From positions 2,790,001-2,854,000 of the forward strand of contig NC_089184.1 of the NCBI RefSeq assembly GCF_947507565.1: a stretch of 64,000 nucleotides of DNA. Reading direction: 5' to 3'. The DNA comes from Oscarella lobularis. Taxonomy: Eukaryota; Porifera; Homoscleromorpha; Homosclerophorida; Oscarellidae. This document shows, piece by piece, positions 33,381 through 45,769 of the stretch (position 1 is its first letter; each line of letters starts with the position of its first letter). Made by a program: the position numbers and the translations under genes. The notes under the pieces are model-generated. The model saw only the letters and a program-made list of their open reading frames with translations, was not told the DNA's origin and made no database searches.

Positions 33381-34010
33381 TGAATCTTTTCTCGCGCTAG
33401 AAAGAGCCAATTAAGTTCGTCACGTGACGACCACTTGTCGAGTCCGGTAGTAGAATTCCGGTGAATCCACACTCACAGAAGACAGATCGATGCACGCTCA
33501 TCGCACCAACTTCTTCGCCTCTTTGCACCTCAAGCAGCGCAGATTCGAAACGCCAACAGGTAGCTGAAGCGCACATTTCCCGTTTCATTTTTCGTCCGCG
33601 CGCGGCGCGCGTTGCGACAATGCGAGAGTCTTGTCTCTACGCAGAGAACGACGTAGAGCGCGCGCGTGGATGTTTCTGCTCTCCAGCGACTTTTTCGCTC
33701 CGAGCGGCGAAGTGACACTGATCGCGGCCGGCCCGGACGTGGCGACACTCGCGTAATCCTTTCGCCATTCGTCGATCTCTCATCACGTGCACTCGCACTT
33801 CGTTTCATTTCATTCCCCTTTTCTTTTTCTTTAGTTTCGCGACGAAAGAGCGAAGAAGAAAGGCAGAAGAATGCCTCGTGTCAGCGCGACGATCAGGTCA
33901 CCCATTGGGGCCCCACTTAGTGTAGGCGTGCACTTAGGGGACGGGGCTCTCTGTGACGTAGACGGCGCCGAATGCCTGCGATGCCACTGCCCACGCTCGC
34001 GGGCGTAGAA
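33381..34010. promoter_or_regulatory. CpG-rich, promoter-like block without identifiable gene
   Basis: Distinctly GC/CpG-rich (GCGCGCGGCGCGCG near 33600, CGGCCGGCCCGGACG near 33725) within AT-rich surroundings, with several TGACGT-like and CACGTG sites. All three frames on both strands stay open for ~80-90 codons, as expected from CpG-rich DNA that lacks stop codons. It may drive the unassigned transcript-like region to its right, where a possible non-coding exon (34699-34732, AG before and GTAAGCG after) is seen. Confidence 0.35.
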
Positions 34011-37000
34011 AATTTACGACAGTCTAACCATTAGGTCTGATTTCAAAAAGTCTAATCGAGGGCGAGTTGGGGTCCGCGAGTGAGGGCTGGTGGTCGTTGC
34101 AGTGCACGAAGCCCAATTGTGTACGTTGCAGGGAGTGTAGCGTGACAACAAATCGGTATAATACAGTAATGGCACTTCCTCCCTCATGTGCTTCGTTTGC
34201 ATCACTACGTTAGTTTGCATGGGTCCACTCCCTATGCACTAAGGTTTAGTTGGTGGCTGCTAGTAGGGTAGGATGGTTTGAGTAGTAGGCTTATAGCTCC
34301 TTTCCTCTTCACGTGTTTAGCTATCAGCCGCCACGTGCTTTAGACCATCATTCAGTGGATTTTCAGGTAATCTTGGTTGATTAGTATATAGGCTTATTTT
34401 AGGTCAATGGATTTATAAGGTAATCTAGGTTGTTATCAAGTTCCTTCTTTTCTTTTTTTAGGGTAGTATAGTAGGTTTTTTATTTGAAGGCTTTAAAACC
34501 TTCCACAGGTTTTTATTTTTTGACAGGTTTATTTTTTCACAGGTTTTTATTTACAGGCTTTTATCACATGTTTATGTTTTTGCAGGTTTTTATTTTCTTT
34601 ACAGGTTTAATTATTATTAGGTGTAATTGATATTAATGTTTAGTCTAGTTTTTTATGAAATTTTCTGACTAATGATTTTTTTTGTTTTCTTTTTTAGAGT
34701 ACGAGATTTTGCTGGAGTATCAATGTGGAAAGGTAAGCGTTTTTGTCATTGTATCGTGTCTTTTCACTGACACGACATTGTAAGTGAATCAAGAACAGAA
34801 GATAACTAAAAAATAATTTAGTTTTTAGTTTTTATATTGTGCTGGTTTTTATATTGTGCATGATAAATTGTTGCATTCTTTTTTCTCCTGAGCTCCATGT
34901 TATGGAGACAGGAGTTACATGATTGGTTAGTTTAGGGACATACGCGCGCGTCTTCCGCGAATACTCCGCGTATAACCGGTTTCGTGCATGGGCGCCTGCG
35001 TGCATGGCCCTTTGCTAGAACAAGTCAACGCAGAGATTCTCGCTAATCCGATGCAGCGTGATGCTCAGTTGCAAGCGCCGCTCGTAAGCCTTTCATAACG
35101 CTGTATTGCACGAGCCCCACGCGATTGCACAGTACTTCACTCGAACGTTTTGTGTTGAAACAGAATTTTTATTAAAACTATTCTATTTTACGTTTACGTT
35201 ACGGTTCATGTAGATGACTAGCGACCAAGCGCGTTTGTTTTTTATCACGTCGAAGGAATACGACAAAAAATCAGTCCGGGGTTGTACTGAAGTCTAATCG
35301 TCACGTGAGTCGTTTTTTTCATCCAACGGGCCTAAGACGCGAAAAACGAGCGTCCACTCTGCGTGAAAGTCCTGTTCTGCTTATTAGAAATGAAAAGAGG
35401 ATCGAGGTAGGCAAGCGCGTGAATCAACTCGAGAGGCCCCCTAGCTTCGCCGCGTGCTGAGGTCTGGAAGCTCTAAATCCAAAGATCTCGCGACTTCTAG
35501 CGTTTTAATAAGACGATCGTGGCGCGCCAGACCCGAATCAACTCGCCTGCATCGTCTCCGACGTTTTTGTTTCGTATTAGAGCTCAAAACGGTGGAAGAC
35601 ATGAACTCCAGCGAATTGGGAAACTGAAACGCGAGCAGCAGAAGCAGCTAGGAGCGAGTTTTCGACGCTCAGAGAGCAGGAATTGGCTGAAGCGTGAATG
35701 GAAAACATGTAAGTCTTTATAGGAGAACTTTGAAAGGATTGCTAAATATAAAAATTAAGCAAGAGACCTTTATATACAGTATCTGAATTTTTTCTCTTGT
35801 CTGTGCGGATAGATAGGCTAGAGAGATAGATAGATACATAGATAACCATAAGCTAGATATAGCTCACGGTTTTATTTATGAATCAACAGTGGGGCTTTTC
35901 TGCCCTTTTTAACGTCATGGTATTGAATTATTCTATGCCAATTCATTTGAGCTAATATTAATTATTTGCCATTTTGTTTGCAGTTATTGAAGTGACGAAG
36001 AGGTAGACCGCGGTCCCAACGTCCTCAGCATGACGGGTCGGTCCATCTGCCAGACTGCGGAGATTTGCATCTTTATTTCATAGATGCAGTCTCCTAAACT
36101 GCTTGTATGCCTCCTGTATAACGAGGCCATAGCGTCTAAACTGTCCCATCTCCTGGGTAGGCCTACATCAACCGCTGAAGTGGTTGTGCGGCCCCGAGCT
36201 GGAAAACTGTCCACTCACAAGGCGTGTATCTCCGGACGAGGCTACTATCTATATTGGTAGACTCTCCTGAAGAATGACGCCTACAGCAAAATATGCCTGC
36301 CTGCCTATTGATTTTATGAGGGCAGCAGGCATACATTTTCCCTGTGCCTTGGGATAAACAATAAAGGCACCCGTGGGACAGACGGGTAAACTGTCCCTTG
36401 CAACAAAAACAGACCTACAGATCTTTAATTTTCTGGGTTACTTCCGGGTTACTTCCGGGTATATTAAATACAGAAATTTCCTTTTTATTCTCGCTATGAG
36501 TCGACGTGCTTGCCCTAAACACTACTTTTATTCAAGTACTGTAGTTAGTTACACTTGTATGACATAAGAAAAAAGTTTGCTGCACGTGCAATAATTGAGC
36601 AACAACGCATGCCATGAACGAACGAACTAAGCTAACTATAAAAACGAATGGCGGCTAACCCTATCCAGCTCAGCTCGACTTCATCCACTCCACTCTTCCC
36701 CAGAAATGAATAGCTAAGTTAGATAAACATTCCTTTACTTAGTCTCTCCACCTTTAAAGCACTTCCCGTTGAAGCAGACCCCTGCTTTCGACAGCTGAGA
36801 TGACGACGTAAAGACAAGTGCAATGGGCGGTTCCTTGAGAAAAAAGACAAACAGTACCGAGATCTAAAATATTATTCAGAAAACAATACCATTGGTAAGT
36901 GCTAGCAAATTGAGAGAGCAGTTTAGTGAGGCACGAGTCCGAGATGCGAATGCAAAAAGGAACGGATGGCAGAAGAGACGATTCCGCCGTCTTCCAAGGA

Positions 37001-38470
37001 ACACGCCTCAACAACCAACTAAAAGGCAGACAGAGTGAAAACACAGGCAGACAGAGTATATACTCGCTCAGCCTGCCTGAATATATATACCCGTCAGGCG
37101 AAGCATTAATTCTATTAGGCGGAGTATTAATTCCGTCAGGCGAAGTTTCCTACCTCAAAGACTGTTTTGTATCCCTGAACGTCTTCTTTATCTGCATCAC
37201 ACGATACCAAACCTGAGAAATAATGATTGGCTGTTTTAGTTAATTTTTAATGAACTATTATTCACTTTTTCAAAGACAAATCTCGGGCCATTCGTTTCAG
37301 ATGCAAAAATGAATATTGTTCGACTTACCACGTGTAATTGGCGGCGTAATTTTGGGCAAAAATTGCAATTTTCAAAACCTAATGACACGTTAAATAATAG
37401 AGAAATTACTACCATTTGTAACGACCAGTTCCTCTAGGACAAAATAGTCGGCCGTTTAGAAGGTCAAAAACTCCTGAACGATCGTCTCCGAGTTCCGCTT
37501 GCTGCAAAAAGCGTCAAGAAACTCGACAAAGCGCTGCCTTACACCAACATCCCTCTCAGTCTAAAAAATATTTATAACTGTTGAAATTTTAGGTTTTTTA
37601 ATATGACCTCAATGGATTGAGAACCGTTTCTAAAAGTTAGGGCATACCATAACACACGTAGCACTCGTTCGAATTCGTTTCTCGGTGCTGCAAGTATTGC
37701 CCAATTGCCCAAGCTGATTACTGGTTCTTACAAACAAATTAGGCTCACTAACAAATAAAAAATGACCAAAAAACCGTGTGCTATAGTTCAGGGATTCTAA
37801 AAACCTTCACCTCGTAGATTAAACACGCTAGATCGACTCGAATTCACCACTATAAAACCCTAACCCCAACCTGGCGTCGTCAAATGGCTCGTGTGAGTCG
37901 AAATTGGCAAAGAAAAGAACCCCAATTGTTTCGGGGACCCAAAGCGTACCTGTTCCTACATTTGCATGGTTTTTTCGGACTTCAGCGCGAGTTATTGATC
38001 GCATCGTTCCTCGTAGTTGCAGATCGCTGCGGAAAAACGAGGCGAAAGCGATCGACGAAGGCCGCGTGGAGAGATCGCCTTTCTATCGCGACAAACGGGC
38101 GCCCGATCGCTGAGACGCTTACCGAACGCCGTCCTTTGCATTCTTCATGAGCTTCGAAGCCGTTGTCGTCGCCGAAAACGACCGCTTTCGTCTTCTACGC
38201 AAGGCTTTGTTCGTTTTTCGAGCTTAATGATCACGTGTTCCGTTCTCTATGTCCCGTTCGAGAATAAGACCGCGAAAGCCGATCGACAATAATCTACGCG
38301 AAGCGTAGACGAAGGAATAGGTAAATAGAGAAAAGGAGACCACGAGGCATCGTACCATCTTGAACTCGAGGCGAAAAAAATTGCGTCATTCATTGCCAGA
38401 AATAGAAATGCTGACTGAAATCATGGCGCAACATATACAGTCAAACAGGTATTGAAACCGGTTTATATTT
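34011..38470. other. No recognisable gene
   Basis: 34440-34700 is a T-rich stretch with repeated (A)CAGGTTTTTATTTT units. 35800-35850 has GATA-rich repeats. 37020-37150 has diffuse copies of CAGGCAGACAGAGT and GTCAGGCGAAG(C/T)ATTAATTC. Short frames (35519-35722, 37884-38150) show no domain. It may contain a non-coding transcript; I cannot support one. Confidence 0.35.
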
Positions 38471-38473
38471 TCG

Positions 38474-38587
38474 CACCCATTAAGAATACTGTGGATGAGA
38501 ACGTTGCTCTACGTATCCTTAAGAATCTTTTGATGAGAACGCGTGGCTCTACTTTAGGAATCTTTTAATAAAAACGTGGCTCTCCTT
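38474..38587. repeat. Short tandem repeat, three diverged ~40-bp units
   Basis: Units around TTAAGAATCTTTTGATGAGAACG followed by TGGCTCTAC recur at about 38480, 38520 and 38555 with differences (GTGGATGAGAACGTTGCTCT; TTTTGATGAGAACGCGTGGC; TTTTAATAAAAACGTGGCTC). Confidence 0.7.
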
Positions 38588-40759
38588 CGGCAGACAAAGA
38601 AACGTTATTCAGAAAAGTTATTCTTTCCTATTCGCGTTTCATTCATTTCATTTGTGCGGGCTAGAGTATATATAAAGTGACAAAAAAAGGTCCATAAATT
38701 CTACGGTACAAAGAGATGTCTACAACCACAGAAATAAAATGCTTTTGACGCTGAAAAATCCGCCGACTGAAGGATTTTGTACGTAATTAGGTTTGACTGC
38801 TCCTACCTGAGCCTTGACACACCTTCAAAAAAAGTTGCTGGAGTGACAGAAACATAGCGCAGAATGGGTGCTAGAAAAATCTTCATTTTCACCAGTACTA
38901 GGTGAGAGGCAGTCACATCGTCGAATACAGTAGCAGTAGCAGCACTGAGAATAAGATCGAGCGAACGACAGCGCAGTGAGTATAATAGTGAAGATAAACA
39001 GAAGAAGCGTTGAAAAAACGACAAGGCTTTTAAGAACGGCAGAAGAAACGTAAGGATCTGCGAAACGCCTTGCGTCGCTTAGGAACGGTCCTCCGGGACA
39101 TGCAATCGAAAACCCTGTCAGTCCAATAGAAAACGCCCAGATTGCGCCGACGCGATTGCGAAACTAGAAAAATAAAAGACGCACAAAATGAATTAAGTAT
39201 ATACATTACAAGACACTTTTGTTGCAATCGCTCAACCCTTTTTCTTGTAGAAGTGTCGCGAGATTTTTCCGCTATTAAAGTGAATAAGGACGCCATGACA
39301 ACGAACTAAGGAAAAATTAAAGGAGGCCATTTCGCTTATTTTTAATTCGAACCGAAATGGAAACGAAGGCTGGAACCGAAAAGGCAACGTCATATACTAA
39401 CAGTATATGTTCCTCGTAACGATCATTGGAACGATCATCGATGAATACGCCCACGAGTAGGAAGAAAAGGACGAGCGCGTTCGACGCTGACGCGCCCGTT
39501 AGACAGAGAAGAGAGCGAGAGATCTTAATTCGAGGTATCAGAGACTTGCTGCCCGCCTGGCGCGTCGCCGACGGACGAGGAAGAGCATCGAGGACGAAAT
39601 GCTGCGCCATCGAAGTCCCGGACAGGAAGACTGTAGTTCCCGGATAAATTTGCATAATGACGTCAGTCCCGACAGTACAGTACTGCATTTCGCTCTCGGC
39701 TCATCGATGCTAGGAATACTTCACAAATATGTCAATTTATAGAAAATGTTGGCGGTGCTTGGCAGCGGCGACGCTTATCAGCGAATCAGAGACGGTGCGA
39801 ATTCACGTGCACAGCGTCTCTCCTTTGGAAGTGCGTCACGCGATAGCGACTTCGGCATTTCGCCTGTCGGTATCCGCTAGCATATCGAAGCGGCGTTCGC
39901 GATAGAGAGATCGCTATCGGCGATTCTCGAACTGCGAGACCGTTTTTCGTCGGCCCCCGAGCTAAGACGAGATATCGCAGACCGTATTGTTATCATAAAT
40001 TAAAAGTGCGAACACTTGACCTGTGAAAACTAATAATCGAGCCCACGTGCTCGCGATCGCTAGTACGCGCGCTTTCAAAACAATGAACGTGCGAGATCGC
40101 GTGCCGCGTGCTGGAGACGTGAACTCGCGTGAGCGCATCTTCACAATGCTCAAGTGCGCTAGCGTGTCCCATACAAACGAGAATAACGGGGAATTCGATG
40201 ATCTGCTTCAAGAAAAATGACTCGACAATCTCGCTAGATGACTGGTGAACCATTGGATCGACCCTTCCATGCTCGACGCACGTCGATCGCGTCGAAGTCG
40301 AGAACAAGAAAAAAGGCATAGCTCGGTTAGCCATTGCTGTGGAGACAAGCAAAGAGCTTTTTCAGGCAGAATCTAAACAATCGCAATTGCCAATCGGGCT
40401 GAAACGACGGAATAAAACGTAGCAGCTTGTACAACAAACGGGAATTTAAAAGAACCGGACATGGAGTTTTACCGGTACTGAAATGTAAAAACTGAAACAT
40501 TTCTTTCTGACTCGCTGCTACTTCTAAGGAATCCAGAATCACTATCAAGAAGGCCCAAACTCTGACATCGTTCTAAGCACGCATTGACAGAAAATCGACA
40601 CATTATAGAGCTAGAGTATTATTTCCTCTCTAAAAAAAACAAAAATATACATAAAAATCCGACGACTGTCTAAGACACCTGACAGCTTGACATGTTTTAC
40701 CTAACGATTTTTGCTGTTGTATATGCAGGGTCAACTATGACCTTCTACAAGTAATGTTG
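38588..40759. other. No recognised gene
   Basis: Several minus-strand frames with hydrophobic stretches (38803-39024, 39030-39296, 39317-39688) lie next to each other. The last contains a 20-residue hydrophobic run (ALVLFFLLVGVF) followed by charged residues. They could be exons of a membrane protein, but I found no family motif and no convincing splice-linked series. 39770-39960 is rich in CGATAGCGA-like words. Confidence 0.3.
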
Positions 40760-42393
40760 TCACAGCTCAGACGAAACACCCGTGCACGGCTGATTTTCAA
40801 GCACAAGGATCATCCTTATACCTGTTTGGGTTGCAGAATCCAAGTCCTCTGTGCTGGCCATGACATTCACGTAAGTAGTCGACTTCTGAGATGACAATTT
40901 CTTCTCTTTCTTCTTCTCTTTCACCTCCGCGGGCGCATCACGCAAAGGATTGCCATCAGTCATAGTAATGATATCCGGCAAGGAAATTTCTTCTTTATTC
41001 ATTGGATCTAACATGACGCCACGAGGAGCGAAAGAACTCATTGGCGTGTAATCGTCTTCAACGGGCATCTTTGATTGGGTAGACGCAATATTCAAATAAC
41101 TCGCAGGAGAATTGGACAAATCCTGCGCCGCAGCGTTGACGTAACTGGTACCTTGCCAACGGCACTTTCTTACTCGGCTCCGTACTCACATAACGCTTCT
41201 GATCACTCGACGCGGAAGGAGCCTTTCCGCCACTCATATCCAAGTAGTAAGCGTTATTCGACTGAGGCAATAAAGGTTGTTCTTCAAATTTGGAGTTGGG
41301 AGGAGTAAAAGAACTCATAGGCGTGCAATCCTCCGACTTCGACTCGGTCGACGACATATCTAAATGACCCGCAGATATGTCGCCCCTATCTCTCATAGCT
41401 TGCAAAGCGTTCTCCACGTCACTCGACTTGATTCTATCCGAAGGATCCCTTTCCCAGCAGCGAAGCATAAACTGATACACGGACTTGGGACAAAGCGAAG
41501 GACACTCCAAACTCAAGCTACCTTGAAGAATTCCACCGATCACTTGCTCTTTGCTCTTACCTAAAAATACGGCTGATACCCAAAGACGAAGATCTCCCAT
41601 AGAAGAACGCCTAGTGACCAGACGTCTGATTCGACAGTGTATTTCCCATCGGTTATCGCTTCTGGCGCCATCCATCGAATGGGCATCGTACCGCCTTTAC
41701 GACGATAATACTCTTCTTGGTAAATATCTCTTGTCATTCCAAAGTCGGAAACTTTGACTGACAATTGATTATTATTTTCGCCGACGAGACAGTTTCGTGC
41801 AGCAATATCGCGATGAACGAACAGACGCGAGGCGAGATAAGCGACGCCGGCTGCAGCCTGAGCGGCGATGTCCACGAGTTGGACGATAGAGAGAATAGAG
41901 CGCGGATGATTGTCTCGTTGGGACGCGCATTTCGAATGAAGGCCTTCAAATCGCCGTGTTTCATGACTTCAGTGATGAGATAGATGGCTTCGTCTTGGGT
42001 GCAGATTCCCAGAAGACGGACAATGTTTGGATGATCAAAGTTCATCATGATTTCCGAAAATCTTCGGCCGTCTCTTGCGACAAGCCCTGCTTCATTGTTT
42101 TCACTGCAACTCGCGTCTGCTCTTATTATTAGTTTTAGATCATTGTTTTGAAGTCGTTGACAACGCCCTTCCGACGAATGATATAGCATGGAAGGGGGGA
42201 CAGGCGCTATAGTCACCAACAACATTCACTATCTAAAATTAGGACAAAATTATTGACTCCAGCAATTCGTGGCACTGCATGCCTACTACATATGCTTACG
42301 TGCGGGTGCATTGAAAGGATTGCTCTCGAGATAAGTTGTCCGCTTGATCGACGTGCATGTGCAAAAGGATTTCGAACGCCTTTTCACTCTTAC
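40760..42393 (-). pseudogene. Receptor tyrosine kinase (insulin/Trk/ROR-type kinase) with several frameshifts
   Basis: Order on the minus strand: juxtamembrane exon 42300-42393 (TTYLESNPFNAPA), N-lobe exon from about 42114 (VAVKTMKQG with the catalytic lysine, HPNIVRLLGIC), catalytic loop HRDIAARN, activation loop [16 protein letters not shown] with twin tyrosines, [20 protein letters not shown] and CWERDPSDR. The tail carries YLDMS, YLDMSGG, YVN, YLNIAS and YVNV motifs (PI3K YxxM and Grb2 YxN type docking sites). The reading frame must shift about four times: after EDFRK, after NETIIR, at the T run after GYQPYF, and after KKVPLA. It is either a pseudogene or a gene with homopolymer indel errors. 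The glycine-loop, transmembrane and extracellular exons were not found. The conserved catalytic residues suggest recent loss at most. Confidence 0.75.
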
Positions 42394-42559
42394 CTGTAAC
42401 AGGTTCGATGTTGGAATGCCGGTTTCCGAAAAAGTTTGCCGGCATTCGCGACTCTGTTCTGCACACTTCGTTCTCATTGCTACGGACAACAGAGAGGTGT
42501 TTTTCCTGTTGAAATTAGGTCTCATGACGCGTACAACTTCAACTGAATCCATGGCCCTA

Positions 42560-43545
42560 GAATAAAATACTTTTACTGAATCGTGCTCTTCTACTTCTCT
42601 TTTTCCTTCTCTTACTTATATAGTCTCTATGACTAATACAAATGTAATGCCGGAATACCACTTTGATCTATCATCAATTCATTTGCTTGCAAATGACATC
42701 AACTATTCTCCTTTACTTTCAAACGATTTCTTCTCAGCCCTCTTCCAACCGACAAACGCTCTTGAGTTGACTACGTTAATGTGACAATCCCCTGAATGAA
42801 CATCATGGAAAGTATTATGTTGCAAAAGTACGAAATCCAAATATTACTGCTATTGATTTACTCTATCTACTTCTGAGGATGAGAGTTGGGTTGGCGTCAC
42901 GTGGAAGGTGTCCGTCAGCGCGAGAAACAAAAGTGCAAACATTTCCTAAAAACTCAAACCGATGAAATGTAAAATAATTCTAATCCTTCCTCGTATTGAA
43001 AACCACGCCCACACAAGAAAATTCAAACAAGAAAAAATCTGACGACGTCGTCGTAGAGAAAGAATCGCCTTGGCTACACGTACCAGAAGATCAATAATAG
43101 AAGTCTATAGGCACCTGTACATGTGTGCATAGAAAACATTGATACTCTACTCTGATCCGTGCTAACCTCAACCGAGAGTCACAATCCATCTTTTAAATAA
43201 GATTCCCCCTCTCAAATCGTTTTCTTAGCAATTGCTATTTATGTAAAAATTCAATGATATTTCGTTTATCTTGTATCTCTTACCGCTGCTGCTGATCGTC
43301 GTCCTGGTGCAATTTACTCGCCTAGGAGAGAGCAAGGAGGAGAAAGAGCGTGGAAAATGTCTGCGACGCTTCTAACGAGACTTGTCGCTTCGAATAGGGA
43401 GTCTCGCGTCAACGTGCGAAAGGAAAACGAAGCGTACTCTAGAAAACGATAGCAAAACGATGACAAACCATCCTGGAAACCAGGCCTGGAACGGTGAAGC
43501 GACGAGAAAATTGAAGTGCAACAACTCCCGTATAAGGCTATAGCA
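42560..43545 (+). repeat. Dispersed ~1-kb repeat, copy 1
   Basis: Colinear with 45770-46720 and 51680-52700. Landmarks: CCCTAGA(A)TAA.. start, ATTCATTTGCTTGCAAA, CTCCTTTACTTTCAAACGATTTCTTC, GACTACGT..GTGA..ATCCC(C)TGAA, CACGTGGAAGGTGTCCGTCAGCGCG, CTCTACTCTGATCCGTGCTAACCTCAA, and CTAGGAGAGAG to CTCCCGTATA. No coding capacity was recognised. It ends close to the 3' end of the CARD-Kelch gene. Confidence 0.85.
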
Positions 43546-43731
43546 CGTGAATACGAAAACTATTTTATCGTAATTTTGTACTGCAGCATGCCAAATTAAT
43601 TCCACTCGCCCATTTGGATTATGCCGTCTAAAAATTTTGGGTAGACTTACATCAACTGTCGTCAAAGGAACATGAACGATGAGCGATCTAAAGAAACAAC
43701 TCGAATGATTATTGAAAAACCAAAAAAAAGT

Positions 43732-45016
43732 TTACATTTTCAAACATTCGACTAAGTTTTCTGTACCCTGTGCTCCCCCCACTACAATTAATTGATTGTC
43801 TTTTGTTGTACATGCACCATGTCTGCATCGTCGCTTAATCATTGATGGCAAAGGAAGCCAATCCCCAGACAATTCATCATACATTTCAACACGATTGCTG
43901 CAACCCCATTCTTTCTCTCCTCCTGTTGCGACGACTTTCCCATTCCATGATGACAATTGACACCATAGCTTTGTAGTTGGCTTGATATCAATCCACTCTT
44001 GTTTCACTATTGAAAAGCATTCAACTGAATTCCCCGCATCGAACCCTCCTCCAACAAACATTGTGTCATCAATAACTGCCAATGCACACGAAGACCGTTC
44101 ATTCTTCATTTTCTTTATTGGTTTCCATTCTCCCTTATTAATATCAAAACAATCAACTCGATCACTCCAAAACCCTCCAACAAGATAAATGTTCCCATTG
44201 TGTCCAATTGCCGATCTGCATTTAAGTTGATATTCATGTGGTATTTTAGTTATTAATTCTAAAACTCTCGTTTCACTTTTCCATTCATAAATTCTCGAAC
44301 ATCGACCCCTGTCATTGATATCCATGACATATCCTTTTCCTTCACATCCAAAGACACTCCCTATGCAATGAATCTCCGGGAGATGATGATTCTTTCCCTC
44401 CCACGCTCCCTTCTCCAACTGAAAAATTCTATCTATGTAACCGACATGTAGCGTTCCATTGATTTCAGCCACACGTCCATATGGCCAACAATCAATTAAC
44501 ATGTTTGTCATGTTTGTCTCCCATTTGAGATTAGGACTTCCCATCAAAGGTCCAATCTAAATGTATCCAATTAAAAACCCTAAAATCGATTTCTTTAGAC
44601 ACGTCCACCTTAGTTCTTAAACCAACGTTCGTCACTTTCTCTTTGTTCTTCTCTTCTCTCTCCTTCTTTAATTCTCTTTCCAATTCTTTGATCTTTTGTT
44701 CACTTTTCAACGAAGGCTCCGTACGTTCTTCGTGTTCATTTTCCTCAATCATTTGTGCGACGTGTTCCTGTCCTTTGGTTTTTCTCAAAATATTCATAAA
44801 TCGGTCAAACGAATGGGGGCCTCTTTTAGGCAAAATGGAAACAAGAAGTGTACCCGACCTTTTCTGGTCATCGATAGAATCAAGAGAGAGCCTCTCATAT
44901 TCTTGAGCAGTGATGAGTTCGTTGGAGAGAAGACGACTGAGGAAAGTGAGAGGCATGAGAATTTCAATCAGATCGTGTAGAATCGAATGCACACGCGTTT
45001 TCCATCTCTGATCCAT
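43732..45016 (-). CDS. CARD - coiled coil - Kelch protein
   Basis: Two exons, 44636-45016 and 43732-44556, join in phase 0 (401 residues). The intron (44557-44635, GTGACG..TTTAG) is supported because the broken copy has the same acceptor before IGPSMGSP. Residues 1-95 match a CARD: MDQRWKTRVHSILHDLIEIL, FLSRLLSNELITAQEYERL, DQKRSGTLLVSILPKRG, SFDRFMNILRKTK. Residues ~95-127 are Glu/Lys-rich coiled coil. Residues ~130-401 contain Kelch blades: NGTLHVG, NGNIYLVGG, DDTMFVGGGF, NGKVVATGGE, DNQLIVVGG. CARDs assemble adaptor or caspase platforms; Kelch propellers bind partners or ubiquitin ligases. No BTB or BACK region is present. The gene is intact; a decayed copy lies 1.7 kb upstream at 46725-47616, in the same orientation. 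The CARD call is by pattern and should be tested by profile search. Confidence 0.8.
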
Positions 45017-45769
45017 TTCAAAGAGGGCGGAAGAGCACACAAAGCGACGTCAAAGCGAGATAAACAAAAGTGGGGACTTCGGGGGACTTCAAAGATGACG
45101 TCAACAGAATTTGCGACTGCGCCAACTCTTCGTAGAAAGAAGAGATCGCAACTTTTTCGTCGTCCTAAGAAGTCGAATCTGTTCTAGAAGGCTCCTTTAT
45201 AGGTTTTTGGTTTTAGTTTTCGTGGCTAGATGTTCCTGTCAGTGTTCACGTTTATTCGCGTTTCCTCTGCTCGAGCTCGATTGCAACGTGAATTTCGATT
45301 TATTTAGTCTTGGCAGATGCGTTTGCCGTTGCTCCTATGGCTCCATTATGACCGAAAAGTGTCTGTGAAGCCAAATCTGGTAAATAAATAATATTATTCA
45401 CGTAACTTTGTGTGCCAATTGTGAAGTACAGTATGTTTGGATACGGAAATGCCGTCGAGAGAACAATGCAGAGATCTTCTCGTAAGCTAACTAAATTGCA
45501 TATGGATATATATATGTATATCCATGTAGATTGCTATCTACTTGGAACATTGAGACTGACATTGAATTATTTTATTTAATCAAATACTACGTGTAGAAGA
45601 AGATGTGGGATTGTGACGTACCGCGTATGGTGTGTTGCCTAACAAAAAGGAGATCATTGGAAAGTGTTCTGTATGCTTTCTCCACTTCCTTCATCAACAA
45701 TCAAACTAAAGAGAGTTCCTCTCTTCTCAAAGGCAACACGTCAATACTGACTACACGTGACGCCTACAG
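45017..45769. other. Upstream region of the CARD-Kelch gene
   Basis: TGACGTCA at about 45095-45102 (AAGATGACGTCAACAG) is a full CRE-type site about 80 bases from the ATG. GACGTCA occurs again in 47750. 45500-45530 is an ATATGGATATATATATG inverted stretch. No gene was seen. Confidence 0.45.

Noticed and set aside
33397-33920. Four overlapping ~85-codon frames
   Set aside because: GC/CpG-rich block keeps all frames open; none shows motif or conservation.
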